Shown here: positions 1 through 7,301 of the stretch, one piece after another
Layout: each line of letters starts with the position of its first letter
Numbering within the stretch: the first letter of the stretch is position 1
From: Actinomycetota bacterium
Lineage (GTDB): Bacteria > Actinomycetota > Actinomycetes > S36-B12 > UBA10799
Direction of reading: 5' to 3'
NCBI GenBank assembly: GCA_030837395.1
Contig: JAUPKO010000420.1
Coordinates: 1-8,218 of the forward strand
DNA: 8,218 nt
Translations under genes and position numbers: made by a program
The notes under the pieces: generated by a model
Told to the model about the DNA's origin: nothing
Databases searched by the model: none
Seen by the model: the letters and a program-made list of their open reading frames with translations, nothing else

Positions 1-1
1 C

Positions 2-3000
2 CTGGAGGGGTGCAACGAGATCCTCAACGTCACCCGTCCGGACGTTGTGCGCAGCGTGCATGACGCCTACTTCGAGGTGGGTGTCGACGCGGTGGAGACC
101 AACACCTTCGGCGCCAACTGGGCGAATCTGGGGGAGTACGACATCGCCGACCGGATCCGGGAACTCTCGCGGGCCGGGGCGGCGATCGCGCGCGAGTCCG
201 CCGACGCCTGGAGCACGCCGGATCGTCCCCGCTGGGTGCTGGGTTCGGTCGGCCCCGGCACCAAACTGCCCACGCTCGGCCATGTGGACTTCGAGACGTT
301 GCGTGCCGCCTATGCCGACAACGTGCTCGGGCTCCTCGAAGGAGGCTCCGATGCCATCCTGATCGAGACCGCGCAGGACTTGTTGCAGGCCAAGTCGGCC
401 GTGCTCGCGGCGCAGGACGCCATGACCGAACTCGGGGTCGACGTACCGATCATCGTCCATGTGACGGTGGAGACGACCGGCACGATGCTGCTGGGTTCGG
501 AGATCGGTGCCGCACTCAACGCACTGGAGGCGCTGGGTATCGACATGATCGGGCTCAACTGCGCCACCGGCCCGGCCGAGATGAGCGAGCACCTGCGAGT
601 GCTGAGCCAACAGGCCACCATCGGGGTGTCCTGCATGCCCAACGCCGGGCTGCCACAGTTGACCTCCGACGGGGCGTACTACCCGCTGAGCCCGGGTGAA
701 CTTGCCGACGCCCACGAAACCTTCGTGCGGGACTACGGCCTCGGCCTCGTCGGCGGCTGCTGTGGCACCACCCCCGAGCACTTGCGCCAGGTGGTCGAGC
801 GGGTGCGCGGAGCCGAGATCACCGCGCGCACGCCGCAGCCAGAGCCGGGGGTGTCGAGCCTCTATCAGCCGGTGCGGTTCGACCAGGATGTCACCTACCT
901 GACCATCGGGGAGCGCACCAACGCCAACGGCTCCAAGGCCTTCCGCGAGGCCATGCTGGATCAGCGCTGGGATGACTGCGTCCGCATCGCGCGGGACCAA
1001 CAGCGCGACGGCGCCCACGTGCTCGACCTGTGTGTCGACTACGTGGGCCGTGACGGCGTTGCCGACATGACCACGCTCGCTGGGCTGCTGGCCACAGCCA
1101 CCACGTTGCCCATCGTGCTGGACTCCACCGAGCCGGAGGTCTTGCGCGCCGGCCTGGAGAAGCTCGGCGGACGCAGCATTGTCAACTCGGTCAACTACGA
1201 GGACGGCGACGGGCCGGAGTCACGCTTCGCCCGCACGATGGCCCTGGTGCAGCGGCACGGGGCAGCTGTGGTGGCCCTGACGATCGACGAGGAGGGTCAG
1301 GCCCGTACCTGCGAGTGGAAGGTTCGGGTGGCCGACCGGCTGATCCGCGACTTGGTGGACAACCACGGCATGGACGTCGGCGACATCCTCGTCGACACCC
1401 TGACGTTCCCGATCGCCACCGGCCAGGAGGAGACCCGCCGCGACGGCATCGAGACCATCGAGGCGATTCGCGAACTCAAGGCTTTGCATCCCGGCGTGCA
1501 CACCACGCTTGGGCTGTCGAACATCTCCTTCGGCCTGAACCCCGTGGCCCGGCAGGTGCTCAACTCCGTGTTCCTGCACGAGTGCGTGGAGGCCGGGCTG
1601 GATTCGGCGATCGTGCACGCGTCCAAGATCCTGCCGATGAACCGTATCCCGGACGAGCAGAAGCAGGCCGCCCTCGACCTCGTCTACGACCGGCGCGAGT
1701 ACGACGACGCCGGCCAGATGACGTACGACCCGCTGGCCCACTTCCTGGAGGTATTCGCCGGGGCGCAGGCGCAGGGCAGCGCGCAGAGCCGCGCTGAGGA
1801 GTTGGCAGCGCTGCCGCTGGACGAGCGGTTGCAGCGGCGCATCATCGACGGTGAGCGCAACGGGCTGGAGGCCGACCTCGACGAGGCCATGACCACCCGC
1901 CCGCCGCTGGCGATCGTCAACGACGTGCTGCTGTCCGGCATGCGGACCGTCGGCGAGTTGTTCGGCGCCGGCGAGATGCAGTTGCCGTTCGTGCTGCAGA
2001 GCGCCGAGGTGATGAAGACGGCCGTGGCCTACCTCGAGCCGCATATGGAGAAGACCGACGACGCCGGCAAGGGCACCATCGTGCTGGCGACGGTCAAGGG
2101 CGACGTGCACGACATCGGCAAGAACCTGGTCGACATCATCCTGAGCAACAACGGCTACACCGTGGTCAACATCGGCATCAAGCAGCCGGTCAACTCGATC
2201 CTCGAGGCCGCCGAGGAGCACAACGCCGACGCGATTGGCATGTCGGGTCTGTTGGTCAAGTCCACGGTGATCATGAAGGACAACCTGGCCGAGATGAACT
2301 CCCGCGGCCTGAGCGAGAAGTTCCCGGTGATCCTGGGTGGTGCCGCGCTCACCCGCGCGTACGTCGAGCAGGACCTGGCCGACATGTTCGACGGCGAGGT
2401 GCGTTATGCCCGGGACGCCTTCGAGGGTCTGAGCCTCATGGACGCCATCATGGCCGTCAAGCGAGGCGACCCCGGTGCGCAGTTGCCGGAGTTGCGCCAG
2501 CGGCGGGTGAAGGCGACGGGGTCCGCCTCGCGCCGCAACGCTGCTGAGGATGTCGAGGTGCCCGCCCGTTCCGAGGTGGCCGCCGACGCACCGATCCCGC
2601 CGGTGCCGTTCTACGGTGACCGAATCGTCAAGGGTATTCCGCTGGCGGACTACGTGGCGTTCCTGGACGAGCGCGCGCTGTTCCGAGGGCAGTGGGGCCT
2701 CAAACCGGCGCGGTCGGACTCGCGCACCTATGAGGAGATCGTCGCCGAGGAGGGCACCCCTCGGTTGCGCGAGTGGCTCAGCCGGGTGCAGACCGAGAGC
2801 ATGCTTGAAGCCGCGGTGATCTACGGCTACTGGCCGGCGTGGGCGCATGGCGAGCAGATCGTCATCGGCTCGCCCGAGGAACCAACGCGGGAGATCGGGC
2901 GCTTCTCATTCCCGCGCCAGCAACGTTCGCGGTTCCTCTGTCTGGCGGACTTCGTGCGGCCCGGCAAGCCCGACGGTTCGGCCCCCGACGAGGTCGACAA

Positions 3001-3406
3001 TGTGGCGTTCCACATCGTCACCATGGGCAATGCCATCGCCGAGGCCGCCAACGAGTTGTTCGCGGCCAACTCCTACCGCGAGTACATGGAGTTGCATGGA
3101 TTGTCGGTGCAGTTGACTGAGGCGCTGGCCGAGTACTGGCACTCCCGGGTGCGGTCCGAGTGGGGCATCGCTGCGGGCGACTCGCCGGAGATGGCGCGCA
3201 TCCTCAAGCAGGAGTACGTCGGCGAACGCTACTCCTTCGGCTACCCGGCCTGCCCGGACCTGGAGCAGCAGACGCTGCTGTTCGAACTGCTCAAGCCCGA
3301 GCGGGTGGGCGTGCAACTGAGCGAGGAGTTCCAACTGCACCCGGAGCAGTCGACGTCGGCGATCATCTTCCACCACCCCGAGGCGATGTACTTCAACGCT
3401 GGGTGA
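2..3406 (+). CDS. metH: Cobalamin-dependent methionine synthase MetH, 5'-truncated by window edge
   Basis: This cytosolic enzyme transfers a methyl group from 5-methyltetrahydrofolate to homocysteine through enzyme-bound cobalamin, making methionine. The frame is open from base 2, so 1134 residues are visible and the true start lies upstream; roughly the first 50-60 residues are missing compared with full-length actinobacterial MetH. Domain order is complete otherwise. The homocysteine-binding barrel runs to about 820, with zinc-ligand cysteines at NCATGP (560-562) and GGCCGT (758-763). The folate-binding domain begins near 890 with TIGERTNANGS. The helical cobalamin cap lies at about 1790-2060. 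The B12 domain carries DVHDIG, whose histidine (2108-2110) is the cobalt lower ligand. The AdoMet-dependent reactivation domain runs from about 2590 to the end and contains RYSFGYPACP. No residue expected for activity is missing in the visible part. The upstream regulatory region is outside the window. The 3' end overlaps the convergent ATPase gene by 14 bp. Confidence 0.97.
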   Translation: MEGCNEILNVTRPDVVRSVHDAYFEVGVDAVETNTFGANWANLGEYDIADRIRELSRAGAAIARESADAWSTPDRPRWVLGSVGPGTKLPTLGHVDFETLRAAYADNVLGLLEGGSDAILIETAQDLLQAKSAVLAAQDAMTELGVDVPIIVHVTVETTGTMLLGSEIGAALNALEALGIDMIGLNCATGPAEMSEHLRVLSQQATIGVSCMPNAGLPQLTSDGAYYPLSPGELADAHETFVRDYGLGLVGGCCGTTPEHLRQVVERVRGAEITARTPQPEPGVSSLYQPVRFDQDVTYLTIGERTNANGSKAFREAMLDQRWDDCVRIARDQQRDGAHVLDLCVDYVGRDGVADMTTLAGLLATATTLPIVLDSTEPEVLRAGLEKLGGRSIVNSVNYEDGDGPESRFARTMALVQRHGAAVVALTIDEEGQARTCEWKVRVADRLIRDLVDNHGMDVGDILVDTLTFPIATGQEETRRDGIETIEAIRELKALHPGVHTTLGLSNISFGLNPVARQVLNSVFLHECVEAGLDSAIVHASKILPMNRIPDEQKQAALDLVYDRREYDDAGQMTYDPLAHFLEVFAGAQAQGSAQSRAEELAALPLDERLQRRIIDGERNGLEADLDEAMTTRPPLAIVNDVLLSGMRTVGELFGAGEMQLPFVLQSAEVMKTAVAYLEPHMEKTDDAGKGTIVLATVKGDVHDIGKNLVDIILSNNGYTVVNIGIKQPVNSILEAAEEHNADAIGMSGLLVKSTVIMKDNLAEMNSRGLSEKFPVILGGAALTRAYVEQDLADMFDGEVRYARDAFEGLSLMDAIMAVKRGDPGAQLPELRQRRVKATGSASRRNAAEDVEVPARSEVAADAPIPPVPFYGDRIVKGIPLADYVAFLDERALFRGQWGLKPARSDSRTYEEIVAEEGTPRLREWLSRVQTESMLEAAVIYGYWPAWAHGEQIVIGSPEEPTREIGRFSFPRQQRSRFLCLADFVRPGKPDGSAPDEVDNVAFHIVTMGNAIAEAANELFAANSYREYMELHGLSVQLTEALAEYWHSRVRSEWGIAAGDSPEMARILKQEYVGERYSFGYPACPDLEQQTLLFELLKPERVGVQLSEEFQLHPEQSTSAIIFHHPEAMYFNAG

Positions 3407-6098
3407 GGGCGCGCCGGCGCAGGGCCTTCTCGGCCTCGACCACCAGCGCCGGCACTAGGGCAAGTCCAATCGCGATCCACCACTGCGAGCCGTCGAGCGA
3501 GACCGTGCCCAACAGCGGCTGCAGCCCGTCCCAGTCGACTGCCAACCAGGTGAGCAGCAACGGCACCGCAAGCCAGCCGAAGTAGACCCGGTAGGGCCCG
3601 AACCAGCCGGGGGTGGCATCCCGGCGCAAGGCGGCGGCCAGAAGCACGGTCGAGACTCCCATCGCCGCGAACGTCATGGTCTGTCCGACGTCGACCCCCC
3701 ACCCATTGCGGTCGGCGATGACGAAGGCCAGCAGGCCGACGACCGCCTGGACAAGACCGAAGACGAGCCAGCGCGGGAACGTGGCCCGATTCAGGATCGG
3801 CAGTCGTGGGTCGCGCGGCGGTGCCGACATGACACCGGGCTCCACGCCGTCGGTCGAAATCGCCAGGGCGGGGAAAAGCCCGATCAGGAAGGTCACGAAG
3901 ATCAACTGGACTGCGCTGATGGCATTGCCGGAGTTGATGTTGAAAGCACTCGCCAGCAGCATCAGCGCTAGCACGCCGAAGAGCCCGACGAGGACGTAGC
4001 GAATCTGCGCGGTGATTTTGGTGTAGATGTCCCGACCGAGTTCGATGGCAGTGACCAGCGTGCCGAAGTTGTTGTCGGTGAGGATCATGTTGGCGGCCTG
4101 CTTGGTCACCTCCGCCCCGCTGCCCATGGCGACCCCGATGTCGGCCTTCTTCAGTGCGGCGGCGTCGTTGACCGCGTCGCCCGTCATGGCCACGATCGAA
4201 CCGTCGGCCTGCATCAGGGTGACGAGGCGAAGTTTGTCCTGCGGGGAGACCCGGCCGAAGACGTGGAGATCCGGCAGGGCATCGGTGAGCGCCTGATCGC
4301 TCATCCGCTCGATCTCTGCGCCCGTGGCCACGCCCGGACCCAGCCCGAGGTCGGACGCGATGGCCGACGCGGTCACGGCGTGGTCGCCCGTGATCATGCG
4401 GACGTCGATGCCGGCGTGGCGGGCAACAGCGACCGCATCGATCGCAGAGGGGCGCAACGGATCGATGATCCCGACCAGGGAGACGAACACGAGATTCTCG
4501 ACGGCCGCCATCGGGTTCGCCGCCACGGACTCAGTCTCGCTGACCGGTCGTTCGACATAGGCGAATGACATCACTCGCAAGCCGCGCCGAGCGAGATCGG
4601 CGTTCGCCTGCTGGATGTCGGCCAGCACCGCTGAGATGGGCACGACTTCCCCCTGCCACAACGCCTCGCTGCACCGTGCCAGCACGACATCAGGGGCACC
4701 CTTGACGAGCCCGATGAGGGAATCCGGTGCGTCGTCCTGCAACGGGGCGACATGAAAGGTGGCCATGAACTTGTAGGCCGAGTCGAACGGCACCAGAGCG
4801 GCGCGGGGGTACTCGCGACGGCTGATGTCGGCGTCGACCCCCATCTTGGCTGCCAAGACGACCAGAGCCAGTTCGGTGGGGTCCCCGACCACGCTGCCGT
4901 CGGCCTTCACCCGGGCATCGCTGCACAGCGTGAGCCCGTACCCGAGGGCGGTGAAATCCGGCAGCGCCGATCCGGCGGCGTGCAGGATGGTCCCCTGGCG
5001 GGAGTAGCCCTCGCCATCGACCGTGAACCATTGCCCGTCGCCGAACATCGAGACCGCGGTCATCATGTCCATCGTGAGGGTGCCGGTCTTGTCGCTGTTG
5101 ATAGCCGAGACCGAGCCCAGCGTCTCGACGTCGTTGAGCGTGCGCACGATCGCCTTGGCCGAGGCCAGTCGTTGCGCGCCGTAGGACAGCATCGCAGTGA
5201 GGAAGGTGGGCAGTCCGGAGGGAATCGAGGAGATAGCCGTGGCGATCGCCACCAGGGCGATGGCATTGGCGTCCAGCCCTCGGGCGAGGCCGATCGCGAT
5301 GATGAAGCTGACCGAGATCAGACAGACGCTGGCGAGCCGGATCGTGAGCCCGCGCAGTTCCTTCTGCAGCGGCGATGGTTCGGCCTGCACCGCGTTGAGC
5401 ATGCTGGCGATGCGGCCCATCTGCGTGGACTCCCCGGTGGCCACGACCACAGCCTCACCCGAGCCGCGGGTCACCGACGTGTTCGCGTAGAGCATGGAGG
5501 TGCGGTCGCCCAGCGGCGCCTCCGGATCCTCGACGGGCTCGGATCCCTTCTCGATGGCCGCGCTCTCACCGGTGAGTGAACTCTCGACCACTTGCAGGTT
5601 GGCAGCAGAGGTGATGCGGGCATCGGCCGGGACCAGGTCACCGGCTTCGACGACAATCAGGTCGCCGCTGACCACGTCGATGGCGGGCACGTCGGTGATC
5701 ACCCCATCCCGTCGCACCCGCGCGGTGGGCACAGCCATGGAAGCAAGGGCGTCCGCACTGGACTGGGCCTTGAACTCCTGATGGGCGCCCATGGCAACGT
5801 TGACCAGGACCAGCAGGCCCACCAGAATCGCCGTCTCCGGCTGACCGACGAGGGCGCTCACGAAGATCAGTACCGTGAGCAGCACGGTCATGGGGTCGCG
5901 CCACTGCCGTGCGATGAGTGCTCCGAGGGAGGGGCGGGCCGCCGCCGGCAGCGAGTTCGGACCATCCCGGTCCAGTCTGGCTGCGGCGGTCGACGAATCC
6001 AGACCATCGATTGGATCCGAGCCCAGCGTTGCGACCACCTGCTCCGCTGTTTGGGCGAACCAGGGGAAGGCCGTGCCGGTGTTCAAGGGCTGTCTCAT
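3393..6098 (-). CDS. P2-like cation-transporting P-type ATPase, substrate unknown, lacking the canonical ion-binding residues
   Basis: This is a 901-residue membrane pump of the P-type ATPase superfamily. From N to C: cation-ATPase N-terminal domain (about 10-65), helices M1-M2 (70-105), actuator domain with TGES (176-179), M3-M4 (252-301), phosphorylation loop with DKTGT (336-340, D336 the phosphorylated aspartate), nucleotide domain with GDPTE (405-409), FDSAYKF (438-444) and KGAPD (466-470), hinge motifs MITGD (568-572) and TGDAVND (639-645), then M5-M10 (about 698-887). Catalytic motifs are intact, apart from an alanine where the family usually has glycine in TGDGVND. The M4 motif is IPSGLP rather than IPEGLP, and the M5, M6 and M8 positions that bind Ca2+ in SERCA are nonpolar or small, so the cargo cannot be inferred. 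No N-terminal metal-binding CXXC or CPC motif is present, which argues against a P1B heavy-metal pump. The ATG at 6098 is chosen because AGGAGA lies 5 bases upstream; an in-frame ATG at 6137 would add 13 residues. It is convergent with metH and downstream of the four-helix membrane protein. Confidence 0.93.
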   Translation of the reverse strand: MRQPLNTGTAFPWFAQTAEQVVATLGSDPIDGLDSSTAAARLDRDGPNSLPAAARPSLGALIARQWRDPMTVLLTVLIFVSALVGQPETAILVGLLVLVNVAMGAHQEFKAQSSADALASMAVPTARVRRDGVITDVPAIDVVSGDLIVVEAGDLVPADARITSAANLQVVESSLTGESAAIEKGSEPVEDPEAPLGDRTSMLYANTSVTRGSGEAVVVATGESTQMGRIASMLNAVQAEPSPLQKELRGLTIRLASVCLISVSFIIAIGLARGLDANAIALVAIATAISSIPSGLPTFLTAMLSYGAQRLASAKAIVRTLNDVETLGSVSAINSDKTGTLTMDMMTAVSMFGDGQWFTVDGEGYSRQGTILHAAGSALPDFTALGYGLTLCSDARVKADGSVVGDPTELALVVLAAKMGVDADISRREYPRAALVPFDSAYKFMATFHVAPLQDDAPDSLIGLVKGAPDVVLARCSEALWQGEVVPISAVLADIQQANADLARRGLRVMSFAYVERPVSETESVAANPMAAVENLVFVSLVGIIDPLRPSAIDAVAVARHAGIDVRMITGDHAVTASAIASDLGLGPGVATGAEIERMSDQALTDALPDLHVFGRVSPQDKLRLVTLMQADGSIVAMTGDAVNDAAALKKADIGVAMGSGAEVTKQAANMILTDNNFGTLVTAIELGRDIYTKITAQIRYVLVGLFGVLALMLLASAFNINSGNAISAVQLIFVTFLIGLFPALAISTDGVEPGVMSAPPRDPRLPILNRATFPRWLVFGLVQAVVGLLAFVIADRNGWGVDVGQTMTFAAMGVSTVLLAAALRRDATPGWFGPYRVYFGWLAVPLLLTWLAVDWDGLQPLLGTVSLDGSQWWIAIGLALVPALVVEAEKALRRRALTQR

Positions 6099-6103
6099 GG
6101 GCG

Positions 6104-6109
6104 TCTCCT
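6104..6109 (-). promoter_or_regulatory. Shine-Dalgarno of the P-type ATPase
   Basis: On the minus strand AGGAGA is followed by CGCCC and then ATG at 6098. This is the strongest ribosome-binding site seen with an ATG here, and it decides the start in favour of 6098 over the in-frame ATG at 6137, which has no comparable site. A hexamer GAGACT (minus strand, 6149-6144) sits 7-12 bases before the 6137 ATG. It could be a -10 element giving an untranslated leader of about 39 bases, or the promoter of a leaderless longer form. Confidence 0.75.
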
Positions 6110-6171
6110 GTGTGGGCCGACCGGCGGTCGTGCGCATGGCACCAGTCTCGGGGTACTCACCGGCAACCATG

Positions 6172-6196
6172 GCACACGGATGCTCCCCAGCACACG
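6172..6196. repeat. Direct repeat GCACACG x2 with 18-bp period upstream of the ATPase
   Basis: The 149-bp gap between the ATPase start and the end of the membrane-protein gene contains two identical GCACACG copies at 6172-6178 and 6190-6196, one every 18 bases. Between them a short TGCT-CCCC-AGCA inverted repeat overlaps the second copy. The site is 75-100 bp upstream of the ATPase start codon. It could be part of an operator or could be chance in GC-rich DNA. No riboswitch or terminator with a T-run was recognised in this gap. Confidence 0.3.
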
Positions 6197-6247
6197 CGTT
6201 CGGTTCCGCACGCTCGCAAACCTGCCGCCAATGCTGATCGGGAATGA

Positions 6248-6712
6248 TCAGGCAGGTCGCCGGCGGCGCCAACTGCGCAGCACCACGGTGGACAGGCCCA
6301 GGATGACTGCGGTGACCGGCGCCCATAGGGCCTTCTCCGGCAGCGAGGGTGAGGCCAGGTTGAGGACGACGCCAGCGCCTGAGTAGATCGTCGTGAACCA
6401 CAGGCCGGCACCGATCACTCGGGTGGGGGCGGTGGCCAGTGGGCCGCGGTCGATGCCGGCGCGTTCGGCACCGGCCATGACGAGCAGGAGGGCCGCGGAC
6501 ATCCCCGCGATCACCCGACCGGACACCGGCAGAGCGCCCGTGTGGGTCCCGCCCTGGGTCACTGCGGCCCACGGCGCACCCAGCACGAGGGCAACCTGGA
6601 ATCCGGCCACTCCGACCAATATCAAGCTGGCAGCCCCAGAGCTGACGCAGGCCGCTTGGGACGGCCATGTGGCTGAGACTGGAGCGGAAACGCTGTCGAC
6701 GACGGTTGTCAT
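6248..6712 (-). CDS. Small four-helix integral membrane protein, function unknown
   Basis: This encodes 154 residues with no family I can name. Four hydrophobic segments lie at about 26-45, 63-81, 98-118 and 130-146, and the protein ends in a strongly basic tail (RSWRRRRPA), which by the positive-inside rule puts the C-terminus in the cytoplasm. The pattern GAPWAAVTQGG...LPVSGRV after helix 1 and the LWAPVT stretch at helix 4 resemble, from memory, uncharacterised small membrane proteins common in actinobacteria. There is no cleavable signal peptide, metal-binding motif or catalytic motif. The ATG at 6712 has no Shine-Dalgarno and lies 6 bases from a palindrome in the 29-bp gap it shares with the divergent PadR gene, so leaderless, PadR-controlled expression is likely. 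The ATPase gene follows on the same strand after 149 bp and may be co-transcribed. Coding status rests on the position opposite padR, the membrane-protein pattern and the conserved-looking motifs. Confidence 0.8.
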   Translation of the reverse strand: MTTVVDSVSAPVSATWPSQAACVSSGAASLILVGVAGFQVALVLGAPWAAVTQGGTHTGALPVSGRVIAGMSAALLLVMAGAERAGIDRGPLATAPTRVIGAGLWFTTIYSGAGVVLNLASPSLPEKALWAPVTAVILGLSTVVLRSWRRRRPA

Positions 6713-6735
6713 GAGACATATCTACCAGATATATT
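6706..6735 (+). promoter_or_regulatory. Promoter of the padR-family gene, leaderless
   Basis: TTGTCA at 6706-6711 (five of six matches to TTGACA) and TATATT at 6730-6735 (five of six to TATAAT) are separated by 18 bases. The -10 ends 7 bases before the ATG at 6742, so transcription would begin at or next to the A of the start codon. The absence of a Shine-Dalgarno agrees with this. The -35 overlaps the start codon of the opposite gene, and the -10 overlaps the palindrome. Confidence 0.7.
6718..6732. promoter_or_regulatory. Perfect palindromic operator ATATCT-ACC-AGATAT, likely PadR site
   Basis: Two 6-base arms are perfect inverted complements around a 3-base spacer, in an AT-rich island inside GC-rich DNA. 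The palindrome is in the 29-bp gap between the divergent padR-family and membrane-protein starts and overlaps the -10 elements of both proposed promoters. PadR-family repressors typically bind an inverted repeat next to their own gene and control a divergent membrane or efflux gene, so autoregulation and repression of both genes is the natural reading. Binding is inferred, not shown. Confidence 0.75.
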
Positions 6736-6748
6736 GCCGTCATGACTA
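6719..6748 (-). promoter_or_regulatory. Promoter of the four-helix membrane protein gene, leaderless
   Basis: Read on the minus strand, TAGTCA (6748-6743, four of six to TTGACA) and TAGATA (6724-6719) are 18 bases apart, mirroring the promoter on the other strand. The -10 is weaker than its partner, and AGATAT one base downstream is an alternative. The start codon at 6712 follows after 6 bases with no ribosome-binding site. The -35 lies over the first codons of the padR-family gene. Confidence 0.5.
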
Positions 6749-7287
6749 GGCCACGCCAGACCGATCTCGCCGTTCTGGGGGCGCTCTCGGTCGAACCGAT
6801 GACTGGGTACCGATTGCGCCAGGAGATCACCGAGACCCTGGGGCACTTCTGGCATGAGAGTTTCGGTCAGATCTATCCGAGTCTCGCCCGGCTGGAGGCC
6901 GAGGGCTTCATCGTCGCCCAGGGCGGGGTCAAGGCGTCCTCGCGGGTGTTTTCGCTGACCGAGGCAGGGGAAGCCGAACTCCGGCGCCTGCTGGAACTCC
7001 CGCCCGAGTCGCAGCAACCACGTAGCGCTCTGCTGCTGCGCATCTTCTTCGGAGCCAACCTTCCGCCGGGGGCGATCGCGCAACTACTTGATGACCATGA
7101 AGCGCAGGTGCGGGAGAAGTTGGCCCAGTTCGCCGGCATCCGGGCGAATATCGACGCTGATCCGCTGGCCGGCCGGCACCGGCCCTATTGGCTGGCAACG
7201 GTCGCGGCGGGGGAGTCCGCGGCGCGCGCCCAGTTGGAGTGGGTTGCGCAGACGAGGGTGCTGTTGGGTGAGCAGTGTGCTGGCTGA
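6742..7287 (+). CDS. PadR-family transcriptional repressor
   Basis: This 181-residue protein has the PadR architecture. The N-terminal winged helix-turn-helix (about 5-80) contains LAVLGALSVEPMTGYRL and, in the recognition region, FGQIYPSLARLEAEGFI, followed by a wing (VKASSRVFSLTEAG). The C-terminal part (about 93-175) is helical with the arrangement of the PadR dimerisation domain. PadR proteins usually act as ligand-responsive repressors of adjacent transport or stress genes. Here the likely targets are its own promoter and the divergent four-helix membrane protein, through the palindrome at 6718-6732. The ATG at 6742 is preferred because a well-formed promoter ends 7 bases upstream and the wHTH begins immediately after. 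The ligand is unknown. The gene ends 14 bp before the convergent hepT stop codon. Confidence 0.93.
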   Translation: MTRPRQTDLAVLGALSVEPMTGYRLRQEITETLGHFWHESFGQIYPSLARLEAEGFIVAQGGVKASSRVFSLTEAGEAELRRLLELPPESQQPRSALLLRIFFGANLPPGAIAQLLDDHEAQVREKLAQFAGIRANIDADPLAGRHRPYWLATVAAGESAARAQLEWVAQTRVLLGEQCAG

Positions 7288-7301
7288 CGGGCTCAGGCAG
7301 G

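Noticed and set aside
1220..2848. Long open frame of 542 codons on the minus strand inside metH
   Set aside because: It is antisense to conserved MetH domains. Its translation is rich in H, R, V, G and L, typical of a shadow frame in GC-rich DNA, and it has no recognisable domain.
4752..5579. 275-codon open frame on the plus strand inside the ATPase gene
   Set aside because: It runs antisense to the catalytic domains of the ATPase, is low-complexity, rich in R, G, D and H, and has no start signal or family match.
5592..6386. 264-codon open frame on the plus strand over the ATPase start
   Set aside because: It covers the ATPase N-terminus, the intergenic gap and part of the membrane-protein gene on the opposite strand, with no domain and a composition typical of shadow frames.
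6099..6830. N-terminal extension of the ATPase frame up to 6830
   Set aside because: The frame stays open only because of GC bias. It crosses the membrane-protein gene and the palindrome, its translation is arginine-rich and not protein-like, and a strong Shine-Dalgarno marks 6098 as the start.
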